The notes below the pieces were generated by a model. It was not told where the DNA came from and ran no database searches. It saw only the letters and a list, made by a program, of their open reading frames with translations. A DNA stretch of 64,000 nucleotides from Polyangiaceae bacterium (lineage in GTDB: Bacteria > Myxococcota_A > Polyangia > Polyangiales > Polyangiaceae), in NCBI GenBank assembly GCA_020633235.1, contig JACKEA010000003.1:930001-994000 (forward strand), given 5' to 3'. The translations under genes were made by a program, and so were the position numbers. This document shows, piece after piece, positions 1 through 8,214 of this stretch (position 1 is the stretch's first letter; each line of letters starts with the position of its first letter).

Positions 1-509
1 AAGGCACGCCGCGCCACGTCCTCGGCGCTCCGGAGCTGGACCTCCGTTTCACCCACCACCGGGGGCAAGCTCGCCGGCACTCGGATGTGCCGCTCCGCCA
101 GCGCCGTGTCCGTGCTCTGCTTGCGGAGCACGGCATCCGCGGGGAACGGCACCGCGGCCGTGCCCGGTGCGCCGCTCGGATCGACCAGCACGGCGCCCGA
201 GGGATTGAGCACGGCGCCGTCCGGCATGAAGAAGATGGCATTCGCTTGCTGGGCCCAACCCACCATCTCGTCGAAGACGGCGGGGTCGACCTCGAAGGAG
301 ATCTGCGTCTGCACCCGCTCGATGTGGCGCAGCGTGGCGTACAGCGCTGCCGTCATCTGTGGCCGCATGCGCATCACGAAGCCGATGAAGCCATTCAGAT
401 GCTCGGTGAGCTCCGGATCGCTACGGCCCCGCCGGCTGTTCAGGGAATGCGCGAAGCCCAGCGGCGGCGGATCACGATGCGTGCAGTAAGCGTTGACGGT
501 GATGGTCAC
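1..509 (-). CDS. DUF4272-like protein, 5' part (runs off the window)
   Basis: The minus strand is open from a GTG at 509 to the window edge, about 169 codons, so the C-terminus is missing. The protein begins MTITVNAYCTHRDPP and contains a conserved-looking stretch on a first residue inferred to be non-secreted: no signal peptide or membrane segment is visible. Near the edge it reads EVQLRSAEDVARRA, which resembles the segment leading into the DUF4272 domain, as in proteins that carry an 'R-S-x-E-E-V-A-R-R-A' block; this is recognition by eye, not a search. Function of that family is unknown. GTG is the first usable start in frame, and upstream lies the stop of the next minus-strand gene 17 bases away, so the two may be co-transcribed. 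Plus-strand reading frames over the same bases give Arg-rich, implausible proteins. The coding call is firm, the family only moderate. Confidence 0.6.
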   Translation of the reverse strand, partial: MTITVNAYCTHRDPPPLGFAHSLNSRRGRSDPELTEHLNGFIGFVMRMRPQMTAALYATLRHIERVQTQISFEVDPAVFDEMVGWAQQANAIFFMPDGAVLNPSGAVLVDPSGAPGTAAVPFPADAVLRKQSTDTALAERHIRVPASLPPVVGETEVQLRSAEDVARRA

Positions 510-526
510 GCGGCCACGCTACCACG

Positions 527-979
527 CTATTTCTTCTCTTCGATCTCGCAGTCGTCGATCCAGTTGATGGTGCGGAGCTTGCCCTTGAAGGTCACCTTGG
601 TGTTCTTCTTGATCTTGGTGGGCTCCTTCAGCATGCACTGGATCGAGCTGGTCTTGTTTTCGTCGTCGGCGATGTAGGCGTTGTTCTGCTTCTGCCCATT
701 CAGGGTGACGGACTCGAAGTGGTACATCACCGCTTCGCCCGACACTTCCTTGCCCATCAAGGCGCTGAAGTTCTTCTTGATGTCGCCGGGCGTGAGCTCC
801 GTGGTCTTCGCTTCGGCCTTTTCTTCAGCCGTTGGAGCCGCGGGCGTCGCGGGCGCGACCGCGCTCGGCGTCTCCGGAGCGGCGGACGAAGCCGTCGGCG
901 CGGCTTCCGATTTGCTGCAGCCGAAAGCGCCGGCGAAGGAGGCCAGAGAGACGAAGACGATGGTGTGACGAGCGTTCAT
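527..979 (-). CDS. lipoprotein with OB-fold (tRNA_anti-like) domain
   Basis: A 150-aa secreted lipoprotein. Residues 1-21 form a signal peptide ending in a lipobox (GAFGC, Cys21). Residues about 25-60 are an Ala/Pro/Glu-rich linker. The C-terminal 90 residues (PGDIKKNFSALMGKEVSGEAV to the end) look like the small OB-fold seen in tRNA_anti-like lipoproteins: a ligand-fold hint only, the biological substrate is unknown. The ATG at 979 is preceded by a strong GGAGGAG ribosome site seven bases upstream (986-992 on the complement), which fixes the start. The tail is Lys/Glu-rich. Expected location is the periplasmic face of the inner or outer membrane. It may be transcribed together with the DUF4272-like gene downstream. 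Confidence 0.75.
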   Translation of the reverse strand: MNARHTIVFVSLASFAGAFGCSKSEAAPTASSAAPETPSAVAPATPAAPTAEEKAEAKTTELTPGDIKKNFSALMGKEVSGEAVMYHFESVTLNGQKQNNAYIADDENKTSSIQCMLKEPTKIKKNTKVTFKGKLRTINWIDDCEIEEKK

Positions 980-1044
980 TGACGAGCTCCTCCGAAGTGG
1001 AATGTGCGCCTGCTACGACGCTCGCGGCGTGGTTCTTCCCGAGT

Positions 1045-1064
1045 GGTTCCGCGGCGGCCCGACA
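1045..1064 (-). repeat. dispersed GCGGAACC repeat, copy 1
   Basis: On the complement this reads TGTCGGGCCGCCGCGGAACC, preceded by a CA, and matches the dispersed family described in the findings (CATG, then a TTTGTCG-like block, then GCGGCGCGGAACC). It lies in the spacer upstream of the OB-fold lipoprotein gene. Confidence 0.55.
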
Positions 1065-1239
1065 TGATCTCGATCAAAGGAGAAAAACGTCGGATTCGCT
1101 TGCGCGGGGGGACGTCGGACCCAAGCTGAGGGACGGCAGCAACGGAGGGATGAAGCTGCATGCTTGGCCTCCCCTTGGGCGGCGTACCGTGACCGGTGAC
1201 GCGACCACCGGCTGCGACTGCATCTGACGCCACGAGAAT

Positions 1240-1271
1240 GGCCCGCGCCACCGTTTCGAGTGACGCGGGCC
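1240..1271 (-). terminator. stem-loop after the DNRLRE lipoprotein gene
   Basis: GGCCCGCGCCAC and GTGACGCGGGCC form a 12-bp stem with one mismatch and an 8-base loop, starting 22 bases after the stop of the DNRLRE gene. No T-run follows, so it may be a pause or mRNA-end structure rather than a classical intrinsic terminator. Confidence 0.5.
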
Positions 1272-1293
1272 CCGATCCAACGCGGAAACTATC

Positions 1294-2604
1294 TCACTGA
1301 TACGTCACCACCAACGCCGGACGATAGGTCCCGGTGGCCGTGTTGCTGCTGTCGAAGGACGTCGCGCGGAAGGCCGTGTAGCCGGGAAAGTTCAGATCGT
1401 TGTCGTGGACGAACAGGCCATTGTTCACCCAAGCGCCGGACGCCCACTGCTTGACGATGTTGGTGATCGTCCACTCCAGCGGCAACGTCGACGTCGGTGG
1501 GTTCACGTTGACCTGAAAGCTCGTGTACATGTTGGGCGAGTTGCTGAAGGTGATCGCGGAGCCGCTCCACGAGGCCGCAAACGCATTCACACCGTACGTC
1601 GTCCCGTAATCCGCCGGCAGGATGTAGGGATGGAGCCGGAGCTTCGCGCTGATGATGGTCTTACCGTTCAACGCGGAGGTGTCGAACTTGATGGCGGACG
1701 CGGCGCACACCCAGTCATTGCTGTAGTAGCCAGCCAGCCAGCTGCAGCCGGCGGATATGCTGCCGGTGGGATACACCGTGTACGCCGCGGACGGGTCGGT
1801 AGTGCTGTAGAGCAGTGTATTGTCGATGGTGGCGTAGAGCGTCACCGTCTGCTGAGTCGAAATGCACTGACCGCTCGAGTTGCAGGTCTGGCCGGACGAA
1901 CAGCTACCGCACGTGCCGCCGCAGCCGTTGGAGCCACACTGCTTGCCCGAGCACACCGGCACGCACGCGCACTGGCCGCTGGCGCTGCACGATTGCCCGC
2001 CGAGGCAAGTGCCGCACACGCCTCCGCAGCCGTCCGGGCCGCAGACCTTCCCGCTGCACTGAGGCACGCACGCACAGAGGCCCGCCGCAGTGCAGGTCTG
2101 ACCGCTGCCGCAGCTGCCGCAGGAGCCGCCACAGGTGTCCGATCCGCATTGCTTCCCCACGCATTGAGGTTGGCAGCCGCCTCCACTGCCGCCGGTTCCA
2201 CCGACGCCGCCCGTGCCACCGACGCCGCCCGTGCCACCGACGCCGCCCGTGCCACCGACGCCGCCCGTACCACCGACGCCGCCCGTGCCACCGACGCCGC
2301 CCGTGCCACCCGTCGCAGCGCCGCCCGTTCCGAATCCGCCGCTGCCCCCTGCGGCGCCCGCCGCTCCCGCCGTTCCCGCGGCGCCACCCGTGTTGATGGC
2401 GCCCGCGAAGCCTCCGGTGTTGGCCTGTCCCGCCATCCCCGCGCCGCCATCGAACCCGATCACACCGGTCCCGCCGCCGCCGAAGTTGCCGGCGTTGCCG
2501 AAGCCGCCGCCACCCCCGCTTCCGCCCGCGTCACCACCCCCGCAAGCGAGCGACACGCTGGCCGCCCCCAAGATCACTGCTGCAAACACCAGTCTTGACC
2601 GCAT
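1294..2604 (-). CDS. surface lipoprotein with Gly linker, Cys-rich repeats and DNRLRE domain
   Basis: A 436-aa secreted protein. The start is the ATG at 2604, with AAAGGAAC as ribosome site; an in-frame extension to 2691 has no signal sequence. A signal peptide ends at a lipobox (SLACGG). Residues about 25-165 are Gly-rich and include six tandem GGTGGV units. Next come three Cys-rich repeats of the type CxGKxCGxxxCGGxCGxCxxGQxC, each with eight or more cysteines, probably small disulphide modules. The last 180 residues (TVTLYATIDNTLLYS to the end) resemble DNRLRE beta-sandwich domains that follow such linkers in myxobacterial surface proteins. Likely anchored outside the inner membrane with the domain projecting on the linker. 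Ligand unknown. Confidence 0.75.
   Translation of the reverse strand: MRSRLVFAAVILGAASVSLACGGGDAGGSGGGGGFGNAGNFGGGGTGVIGFDGGAGMAGQANTGGFAGAINTGGAAGTAGAAGAAGGSGGFGTGGAATGGTGGVGGTGGVGGTGGVGGTGGVGGTGGVGGTGGVGGTGGSGGGCQPQCVGKQCGSDTCGGSCGSCGSGQTCTAAGLCACVPQCSGKVCGPDGCGGVCGTCLGGQSCSASGQCACVPVCSGKQCGSNGCGGTCGSCSSGQTCNSSGQCISTQQTVTLYATIDNTLLYSTTDPSAAYTVYPTGSISAGCSWLAGYYSNDWVCAASAIKFDTSALNGKTIISAKLRLHPYILPADYGTTYGVNAFAASWSGSAITFSNSPNMYTSFQVNVNPPTSTLPLEWTITNIVKQWASGAWVNNGLFVHDNDLNFPGYTAFRATSFDSSNTATGTYRPALVVTYQ
2198..2305 (-). repeat. 18-bp tandem repeat, six units, within the DNRLRE lipoprotein
   Basis: Six consecutive units of CCACCGACGCCGCCCGTG (plus strand), with one T-to-A change in unit four, encode GGTGGV in the linker of the overlapping gene. 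The near identity of the units suggests recent slippage or unequal recombination. Confidence 0.85.
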
Positions 2605-2786
2605 CGCCGTTCCTTTCGCTGAACCTTCCGAGGCGTGCCTCAGCAAGCTCCGTTCCGAGCGCGCACGGCCCGGAAACCACGACGCCGTCACGCAAAGGAG
2701 GGCCGTTGAACGGTTCAGTGCGTGTCGTCGAACCGTTCACGGCGGTTCGAGAGCTCCGTCGGAGATCGCTTCGATGCGAGACGTCT

Positions 2787-2830
2787 GCCGCGCCGGACCA
2801 ACAAAAACCCAGTTGTTGGTTCGCCGCGGA
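2787..2830. repeat. dispersed GCGGAACC repeat, inverted pair forming a hairpin
   Basis: Left arm GCCGCGCCGGACCAACAA (2787-2804) and right arm TTGTTGGTTCGCCGCGGA (2813-2830) are two copies of the dispersed repeat in opposite orientation, with an 8-base loop. The right copy continues as ACCTCG to 2836. The hairpin lies just after the sppA stop (2852), so it could also end that transcript. No T-run is seen. Confidence 0.65.
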
Positions 2831-2851
2831 ACCTCGAGGCCAGCTACGGCG

Positions 2852-4675
2852 TCAGCGTAGAACCAAGCCGAAGGGCAGCGCGGCGAGGGTGGTCTCTCGC
2901 GCGGCCAGCGGCGATAGGCTCGAGAAGAAGCGGCGGTATTCCACCGGCACGTGGGCCATCAAGAGCTTGCGCTCGCTGGTCACGCGCTCCACCGCGTGGC
3001 TGATCTCGGACTCGCTCGCGTCTTCCCCGAGGAGCAGCGTGGAGAGCATGCTCTCTTTGCCGCCCTCCACCACCACCGGGGCGCGATCGTCCAGACCTGC
3101 GGCATCCCGCGCGATCTGAATGGCGCGGGAGAGGCCGCCGAGCTCGTCCACCAGGCCGATCTTCTTGCCCTGCGCACCGCTCCAGATACGGCCCTGGGCG
3201 ATCTCGTGCACCTTGGGCACCGGCATCTTGCGGCCCTTGCTCACGCGATCGAGGAACAGGTCGTAGACGTCGTGCATCGAATCGCGAACGCGCTCGCGTG
3301 TCGCGTCGTCCCAGGTGGTGAGCGCCGAGAGGTACGCGGCGCGGGACGCGGCGCCTGGGTCGGGGCTGGCCGGAAAGGTGTAGCTGCTGACGCCGTACTC
3401 CGCGAGGGCATCGCCGATCACGATCTTGCCCCCCAGCACGCCGATGGATCCGACGATGCTGCTCTTCTCGGCGACGATCTTGCGCGCAGGAGCGATCAGG
3501 TAGTAGCCACCGCTCGCCGCCATGCTGCCCACCGAAGCGATCAGCGGCTTCTTGTCGTTCAGCTCCACGAGCTCGTGCCAGATGAGGTCGCTGGCCAGCG
3601 CAGAGCCGCCGGGGGAGTCCACGCGCAGCACCACGGCCTTGACGGAGTCGTCCTTTTTGAGGCGGCGCACCGTCTTGATCATCGCCGACGCGGTGATGCC
3701 GCCGCTGTCGAAGATGCCACCGGCTTCCATCGAGATGCTGCCCTCTTCCGCGAGCACCGCGATGTGCGGACGGCCGCCGGCGTGTTCCTCCGTGCCAGCG
3801 ATGATGCGCACGATCTCGCCGATGTCGGGGCCCTCGCCGGACTTCTGTCCCGTGCCAAAGGCGGTGACCACGCGCTCGGCGCCAGCCTTGCTCTTGGCGT
3901 CGTCGAGGGCTTCCGACTCGTAACCGAGCTCGTCCACGAAGCCCTTGTCCTTGGCTTCCTTCGCGCTCCAGGGTCCCGCTTCCAGCGCGGCGACCACGTC
4001 CTTCGGTCGCTTCGCGTCGCGGGCGCCGTCCAGCCAGGTCGTGCGGATCGACCGGAGCACCGCCATCAGCGATTCCTTGGCGGGCTCGCTGGGACCGTCT
4101 CGCGTCACCGGCTCGGCGGCGCTCTTGTACTTGCCCATGTGGACGAAGTCCGCCTCCACCTTGAGCTTGTCGAGCGCGGACTTGAAGTAGATCATCTGGC
4201 TGGCGATGCCGACGGTGTTGGCGTCACCGGCGGGGCTCATCCAGATCTTGTCGCAGGCGTTCAGCGCCAAGACGGCGGTCGCGTTGTCGAAGGTGTCGGC
4301 GTGGCACACCACCGGCTTGCCCTTGGCGCGGATCGCCCCGAACAGCCGCGCAAGCTCTTCCCCGCGGGAGAAGCCGAAGCTCGCGCTGCCGAAGCGAACG
4401 TACACGCCCTGGGCGTCCTGGTCGTCGGGCAGCTTCTCCAGCGTGCGCACCAGACCCACGTAGGTGCGGCTGGCCGGCAGCGGAAACCAACCGCTCGCGG
4501 AGGTGGTCTCCGGAGCGCCGGAGGTGAGGTCCAGCTCCACCAACTTCTTGGTGGCGATGGACAGGAACGCGGACGACGTCTTTTCACCCTTCGTGACCGG
4601 CCCCGAGCGCGGCCGCCCGTGACAACTGGAGAGCACGAGAGCGCAGGCGAGGCCGACCAGAGCTCGGCTCTTCAT
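2852..4675 (-). CDS. sppA: signal peptide peptidase SppA, long (67K) type, lipoprotein-like N-terminus
   Basis: A 607-aa serine protease of peptidase family S49, expected to degrade cleaved signal peptides in the membrane. It has the duplicated two-half layout of the long SppA form. The general-base lysine is K184 in GKYKSAAEP of the first half, and the nucleophile is S388 in SMAASGGYY of the second half; both match the E. coli K209/S409 dyad. Residues 346-358 (AVVLRVDSPGGSA) form the family's hydrophobic core strand. Unlike E. coli SppA, the N-terminus has a lipobox (LSSC, Cys18), so it may be lipid-anchored rather than held by a helix. The ATG at 4675 overlaps the TGA of the upstream TPR gene (ATGA), so the two are translationally coupled. 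Confidence 0.92.
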   Translation of the reverse strand: MKSRALVGLACALVLSSCHGRPRSGPVTKGEKTSSAFLSIATKKLVELDLTSGAPETTSASGWFPLPASRTYVGLVRTLEKLPDDQDAQGVYVRFGSASFGFSRGEELARLFGAIRAKGKPVVCHADTFDNATAVLALNACDKIWMSPAGDANTVGIASQMIYFKSALDKLKVEADFVHMGKYKSAAEPVTRDGPSEPAKESLMAVLRSIRTTWLDGARDAKRPKDVVAALEAGPWSAKEAKDKGFVDELGYESEALDDAKSKAGAERVVTAFGTGQKSGEGPDIGEIVRIIAGTEEHAGGRPHIAVLAEEGSISMEAGGIFDSGGITASAMIKTVRRLKKDDSVKAVVLRVDSPGGSALASDLIWHELVELNDKKPLIASVGSMAASGGYYLIAPARKIVAEKSSIVGSIGVLGGKIVIGDALAEYGVSSYTFPASPDPGAASRAAYLSALTTWDDATRERVRDSMHDVYDLFLDRVSKGRKMPVPKVHEIAQGRIWSGAQGKKIGLVDELGGLSRAIQIARDAAGLDDRAPVVVEGGKESMLSTLLLGEDASESEISHAVERVTSERKLLMAHVPVEYRRFFSSLSPLAARETTLAALPFGLVLR

Positions 4676-6792
4676 TGATTGAATCCCGGTAGATCCGTGG
4701 TGTCGATGTGAGGCCCTTCGTCCTTCTTCTCGGTGGCGGTGGGCTCGGGACTGGGGGCCGGAGCAGGCTCCGGCGTTTCGCTGGTTTCGGTAGCTGTGGG
4801 CGCGGCGGAGCTGCCCGCCCCCTCGGAGATGCGCGCCGCGGCCTTCTGACCATAGGCGCTGCCCGCCCCGGCCTGCTCGAGCACGCGGCGATAGAGCGTG
4901 ATGGCGCCCTTCTTGTCGCCGCTGTCCCACTTCTGATCCGCACGCGCGACCAGCGCGGGCAAGTAGCTCGGGTTCTGCTCCAAGACCTTGTCGTACATCT
5001 TCTCGGCCTTGTCCGGATCGCGCTTCAGTCGCGCGACGTCCCCGAGACCTGCCAGGGCTTCCGTGTTGCCGGGATGCTTGGCCAGAACGGCGTTGTAGAG
5101 CTGCTCTGCACGATCGAGATCATTGCTCTTGATGGCCGCGGACGCCTGCTTCAGCTGGGCACGGAAATCGTTGCTACCCACCGGCTCTTCGCCCACGGGA
5201 GCGCTGGTATCGAGCACCGGCAAGCTGGCAGGGTCCACCGTGGCAACCTCCGCCTTGGCGTCCGCGCCGGCGTCTTCGACGGCCTCGTAGCGGGCGAGAA
5301 ATGCGGAGAGATCGTCGCGCAGCGGGAAGCCCTTGTCGCCCGCTTTGTCGAGCTCGCTCTTGGCGGCGGAGAGCTGTCCGTCCCGCACCAGGGCGTACAC
5401 CAACGCGGCGCGCGCGCGCCCCAGGTTGCGCTCGGCCGCCGCGGCGGTGCGCAGGCGGTCGATGATGGGGGCCCACACCGGCGTGGGCTCTGCGAGATCC
5501 AGCGCCGCGAGCACGTAGGCGTTCTCCGGCTCGCTCGCCTTCTCCGCGATGGGGGCGATCTTGTTGCGCGCATCGCCCAGCTTGCCCGCGAGGCGCAGCA
5601 CGTCCACCTGAGCGCGGAGCACCGCGAGATCGCCCGGCGCAGCGGCAACGGCCTTGTCCACGGCTTCTTCCGCGCGGCCCACCCGTGCGCCGAGCTGGCG
5701 ATGGGTGGCCTTGACCAGCTGCTCGTCCGTGGGCTCGAGCAAGCGCAGGCGCAGCCAGAGCACGTCGGCGCGCAGGGCTTCGAGGTGCGCCAACGCGGCG
5801 AGCACTGCCGGGTCACCTTCGGACAGCACACTGGCCTTGTCGAGCTCGCCACGGGCGGCCTCGAAGTCGCCGTCCTCGACGAGCTTGTCGGCGCGGGCCA
5901 AGAACTCCGCGGCGCGGGAGTCCGCCGCCTTGGCGCTGGAAGCCGGGGGCGAAACGAACTTCTCCAGGTAGCGGCGACCAACGGTGGCCGCCAACAGTCC
6001 GACCACGCCCAGGATCACCACCGCGAAGATCCAGCGCGAGCGCGCCCCACGGCGAGACGGCGCGCTGGAAACGAAACGCGGGTCGGTGTGGATGTCGGAG
6101 TAGGAGTGAAACGCCTCTCGCACGGCGCTGGGCGTGGGCGTGGGCTGCACGTCGTCGTCCCTGCGCTCGACTTCCTCCACCCGGGCGTTCCGCGGGATGG
6201 TCGGCGGGTCGAGATCTTCGTCCTCCGTGGGGAAGCTCGGCAGCGTGTCGGCCTTGGCCGCGACGGCGGGGGGCGCCGCCGCCTCGCGGGCGGGCATGGT
6301 GGCCGGCTCCGGCTCGACAGCGAAGGATTGCGCCGGCGTCGCTGGACGCGGGGGCCGCGCGGGGGTCGCCTGCTTGGCCAACGCCGAGAGCGGCACCGTC
6401 TGCGATAGCGCGTTGGGTGGTGGCGCCACCCCCGCCAGCGTGCGGTTCTGCTGCCCCCCACGGGCCGGAACGCCACGTGCGTGGAAGAACGGCTCCAGCT
6501 CGGCGATGGACCCCAGGGGACGAGGCGGCTGATTGCCCCGCGACAGCAGATCTTCCGGCCCCACCTGACGCTGCGCGATCCCCCGCTGTAGCTCCCGCAG
6601 CGAGGTGTAGACGAGCTCCCGTCCGGTGGCGGTGCGGACTACCCAGCGCTCGGGGGCACCCGAGCCGGAATCCGGAGGGCGGACCTTGAACTGATGCCCA
6701 CAATTCGTGCACTTGACGGTCGTGCCGCGCTCCGAGACCAGCGCGTCATCGAACTCGTACTCCGTACCGCAACGACCACAGCGGACATCCAT
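4672..6792 (-). CDS. zinc-ribbon, membrane-anchored TPR protein
   Basis: A 706-aa protein starting at ATG 6792. Residues 1-40 form an MJ0042-type zinc ribbon (C5, C8, C28, C31; 'CGRCG' and 'CTNCGHQFKV'). Residues 48-105 look like a GYF_2-type module (RWVVRTATGRELVYTSLREL). A Pro/Ala-rich disordered region follows, then one membrane helix (253-272), then several TPR-like helical repeats (about 290-660) and an acidic tail. The topology suggests a cytoplasmic zinc-ribbon/GYF sensor part and a periplasmic TPR part. This architecture is common in Myxococcota, but no function is established. It overlaps sppA by four bases, so a link with envelope protein turnover is inferred from operon structure only. 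An N-terminal extension up to 7077 is rejected: it is Arg-rich and precedes a perfect ribbon start. Confidence 0.8.
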   Translation of the reverse strand: MDVRCGRCGTEYEFDDALVSERGTTVKCTNCGHQFKVRPPDSGSGAPERWVVRTATGRELVYTSLRELQRGIAQRQVGPEDLLSRGNQPPRPLGSIAELEPFFHARGVPARGGQQNRTLAGVAPPPNALSQTVPLSALAKQATPARPPRPATPAQSFAVEPEPATMPAREAAAPPAVAAKADTLPSFPTEDEDLDPPTIPRNARVEEVERRDDDVQPTPTPSAVREAFHSYSDIHTDPRFVSSAPSRRGARSRWIFAVVILGVVGLLAATVGRRYLEKFVSPPASSAKAADSRAAEFLARADKLVEDGDFEAARGELDKASVLSEGDPAVLAALAHLEALRADVLWLRLRLLEPTDEQLVKATHRQLGARVGRAEEAVDKAVAAAPGDLAVLRAQVDVLRLAGKLGDARNKIAPIAEKASEPENAYVLAALDLAEPTPVWAPIIDRLRTAAAAERNLGRARAALVYALVRDGQLSAAKSELDKAGDKGFPLRDDLSAFLARYEAVEDAGADAKAEVATVDPASLPVLDTSAPVGEEPVGSNDFRAQLKQASAAIKSNDLDRAEQLYNAVLAKHPGNTEALAGLGDVARLKRDPDKAEKMYDKVLEQNPSYLPALVARADQKWDSGDKKGAITLYRRVLEQAGAGSAYGQKAAARISEGAGSSAAPTATETSETPEPAPAPSPEPTATEKKDEGPHIDTTDLPGFNQ

Positions 6793-6946
6793 TACAAGCG
6801 CACCATGAAAAGGCGCGCAGAACTTAGCACGCTGCTCGCCCAAAGCCTCGCTTTCGCGGCCCCCGGCGGAAATCCGGCTACATCCACCCGTGAACCCCCT
6901 TTCACTCGCCCAGGCCCCACCCCGGAAAAGCCGCAATCTAGGTGGC

Positions 6947-6974
6947 TTGTCTGGGGCACGTTGCTTGCTACGCT
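6947..6974 (+). promoter_or_regulatory. putative sigma70-type promoter for the Ala/Gly-repeat lipoprotein
   Basis: TTGTCT (6947-6952), a 16-base spacer and TACGCT (6969-6974) form a plausible -35/-10 pair. Transcription would begin near 6981, giving a 33-base leader with AGGAG directly before the ATG at 7014. An in-frame GTG also lies at 6981, six bases after the -10 box. Confidence 0.45.
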
Positions 6975-7013
6975 CCATCCGTGCCGCACGGCGGCGGAGA
7001 CGGAGGCCAGGAG

Positions 7014-7529
7014 ATGAAGCGTGCAGTGCTATCAGGAGTCGTCCTCTTGGCGGCTTTCGCGATGGCGGGATGCCCAATCTATCCCGAGGATCCTTACGCG
7101 TGCAGTAGCGACTCGGACTGCGGCCCGGGCCGCTCCTGCGATCTGGAGACGGGGTTCTGCTACAAGCCCGGCGGGAGCACCGGTGGCACGGGTGGCACCA
7201 GCGGCAAGTCGTGCACGGCTCCTTCGGGGTGTGGCGACAACGAGACCTGTGGCTCCGACGGCGAGTGCCACCTCGGCGACTGCACCTTCCACGGCTGCGT
7301 GAGCGGATACGACTGCGGCATCGTGGACGGCGCGCACGAATGCGTGGCCAACGGCGGCGCGGGCGGCATGGCCGGCGCTGCGGGCGCTGCGGGCGCTGCG
7401 GGTGCTGCGGGTGCTGCGGGTGCTGCGGGTGCTGCGGGTGGCGGCGGCGCTGCGGGCGCGGCAGGTGCTGCGGGCGCGGCGGGCACGTCCGGTACGGACG
7501 CGGGCGCCGGCGACGCCAGCATCGACTGA
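7014..7529 (+). CDS. Cys-rich lipoprotein with collagen-like Ala/Gly repeat tail
   Basis: A 171-aa secreted lipoprotein. The signal peptide ends at FAMAGC (lipobox). Residues about 25-110 hold two Cys-rich blocks (DSDCGPGRSCDLETGFCY and a second with NETCGSDGECHLGDC), similar to the EGF/dickkopf-like modules of other myxobacterial lipoproteins. The tail is about 55 residues of (AGA)n encoded by near-perfect 9-bp repeats. It ends acidic (DAGAGDASID). Function is unknown; the repeat length is likely variable between strains. The start is set by AGGAG directly before ATG 7014 and by the signal peptide; a GTG at 6981 would add 11 residues. It is divergent from the zinc-ribbon/TPR operon. Confidence 0.7.
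   Translation: MKRAVLSGVVLLAAFAMAGCPIYPEDPYACSSDSDCGPGRSCDLETGFCYKPGGSTGGTGGTSGKSCTAPSGCGDNETCGSDGECHLGDCTFHGCVSGYDCGIVDGAHECVANGGAGGMAGAAGAAGAAGAAGAAGAAGAAGGGGAAGAAGAAGAAGTSGTDAGAGDASID
7377..7439 (+). repeat. 9-bp tandem repeat, seven units, in the lipoprotein tail
   Basis: Seven units of GCTGCGGGC or GCTGCGGGT encode Ala-Ala-Gly. More degenerate units continue to about 7490. Confidence 0.8.
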
Positions 7530-7531
7530 CG

Positions 7532-8122
7532 CTACTTCACGACGCGCAGATAGGGCGGAAGCTCGCGCTTCTTTCCGGGTGGCTCGGAGGGCTTGGTCGT
7601 TTCTTCAGCTTCGGCCTCCGGCTGCGGCGGGGGCTCCGGGGGTGCGGATTGGCGCGCTTGAGATCGCTCCGGAGCTTCCGCTTCCGTCTCCAGCGTCGCC
7701 TCTTCGTCGGCCGGACCGTCGTCGTCGTCGGTGACCGCACGGAGATGGGTCTTCGGCGCCTTCTGCTTCTTGACCACCTGGGCCGCTTGGGCGGCGACCT
7801 CCGCCGGCACGTCGTCCGGCCACACCATCGCCCGTCCGTCCGCCCCCACCAACGCGTACACCGCGTTCCAGGGCATGAAACAGAAGAACGGTGAACGGTT
7901 GAAGCTGAGGGTGCAGGACACGGACGCCTCGTCGACTTCCAGATCCGGAATCGGGACCGGCATGTTCAGCCCCACCTGGAGCACGAGCTGGGGCTGGTGC
8001 TTGAACCAGGCCGGAACCTTCACGCCGTCCCGCCGCGGATCCAGGTGAATGAAGACGTCGGTGCTCTCGAGCAGCGCCAAAATCACGTCTTTCTTCGGAG
8101 GAAGTTGGGGCCCCGAGGTCAT
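7532..8122 (-). CDS. sspB: ClpXP adaptor SspB family protein
   Basis: A 196-aa cytoplasmic protein. The N-terminal 105 residues fit the SspB substrate-binding fold (KKDVILALLESTDVFIHLD, then GVKVPAWFKHQPQLVLQVGLN). SspB proteins tether ssrA-tagged and other substrates to ClpX. A flexible, acidic Pro/Glu-rich linker of about 80 residues follows. The extreme C-terminus is LRVVK, the same ClpX-binding (XB) tail as in E. coli SspB (ALRVVK). The linker-plus-XB layout is therefore complete. ATG 8122 is chosen; a TTG at 8134 would add four residues. Neither has a good ribosome site. The gene converges on the Ala/Gly lipoprotein with two bases between stops. Confidence 0.85.
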   Translation of the reverse strand: MTSGPQLPPKKDVILALLESTDVFIHLDPRRDGVKVPAWFKHQPQLVLQVGLNMPVPIPDLEVDEASVSCTLSFNRSPFFCFMPWNAVYALVGADGRAMVWPDDVPAEVAAQAAQVVKKQKAPKTHLRAVTDDDDGPADEEATLETEAEAPERSQARQSAPPEPPPQPEAEAEETTKPSEPPGKKRELPPYLRVVK

Positions 8123-8202
8123 GGTCCAGGCCAAATACCGCTTTAGCCGACCAGATGCCAGCGCCCCAGGCCAATGTCACTGCGTGCCCCCTCGGGGCTT
8201 GG

Positions 8203-8208
8203 TACGAT
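8203..8208 (+). promoter_or_regulatory. putative -10 box placing the transcript start at the amidohydrolase ATG
   Basis: TACGAT lies exactly six bases before ATG 8215, and no Shine-Dalgarno sequence is present. This fits a leaderless mRNA. No clear -35 box was found. Confidence 0.45.
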
Positions 8209-8214
8209 TGGACC

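Larger units (their letters stand above)
980..1293. other. non-coding spacer between two minus-strand lipoprotein genes
   Basis: This 314-base stretch has no convincing gene on either strand. It holds the ribosome site of the OB-fold lipoprotein (986-992), one copy of the dispersed GCGGAACC repeat (1045-1064) and a strong stem-loop (1240-1271) after the DNRLRE gene. The promoter of the OB-fold lipoprotein should lie here, but no clear -35/-10 pair was seen. Confidence 0.6.

Noticed and set aside
1..677. Plus-strand frames starting at 85 and 87
   Set aside because: They are shadows of the minus-strand DUF4272-like gene; composition is Arg/His-rich and no motif is seen.
2198..2305. Possible CRISPR-like array
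   Set aside because: Units are 18 bp without spacers and encode protein repeats; no Cas gene is nearby. The same holds for 7377-7439, 8377-8484 and 37778-38155.
8122..8134. TTG start that would lengthen SspB
   Set aside because: It adds MAWT only, lacks a ribosome site, and does not improve agreement with the family start.
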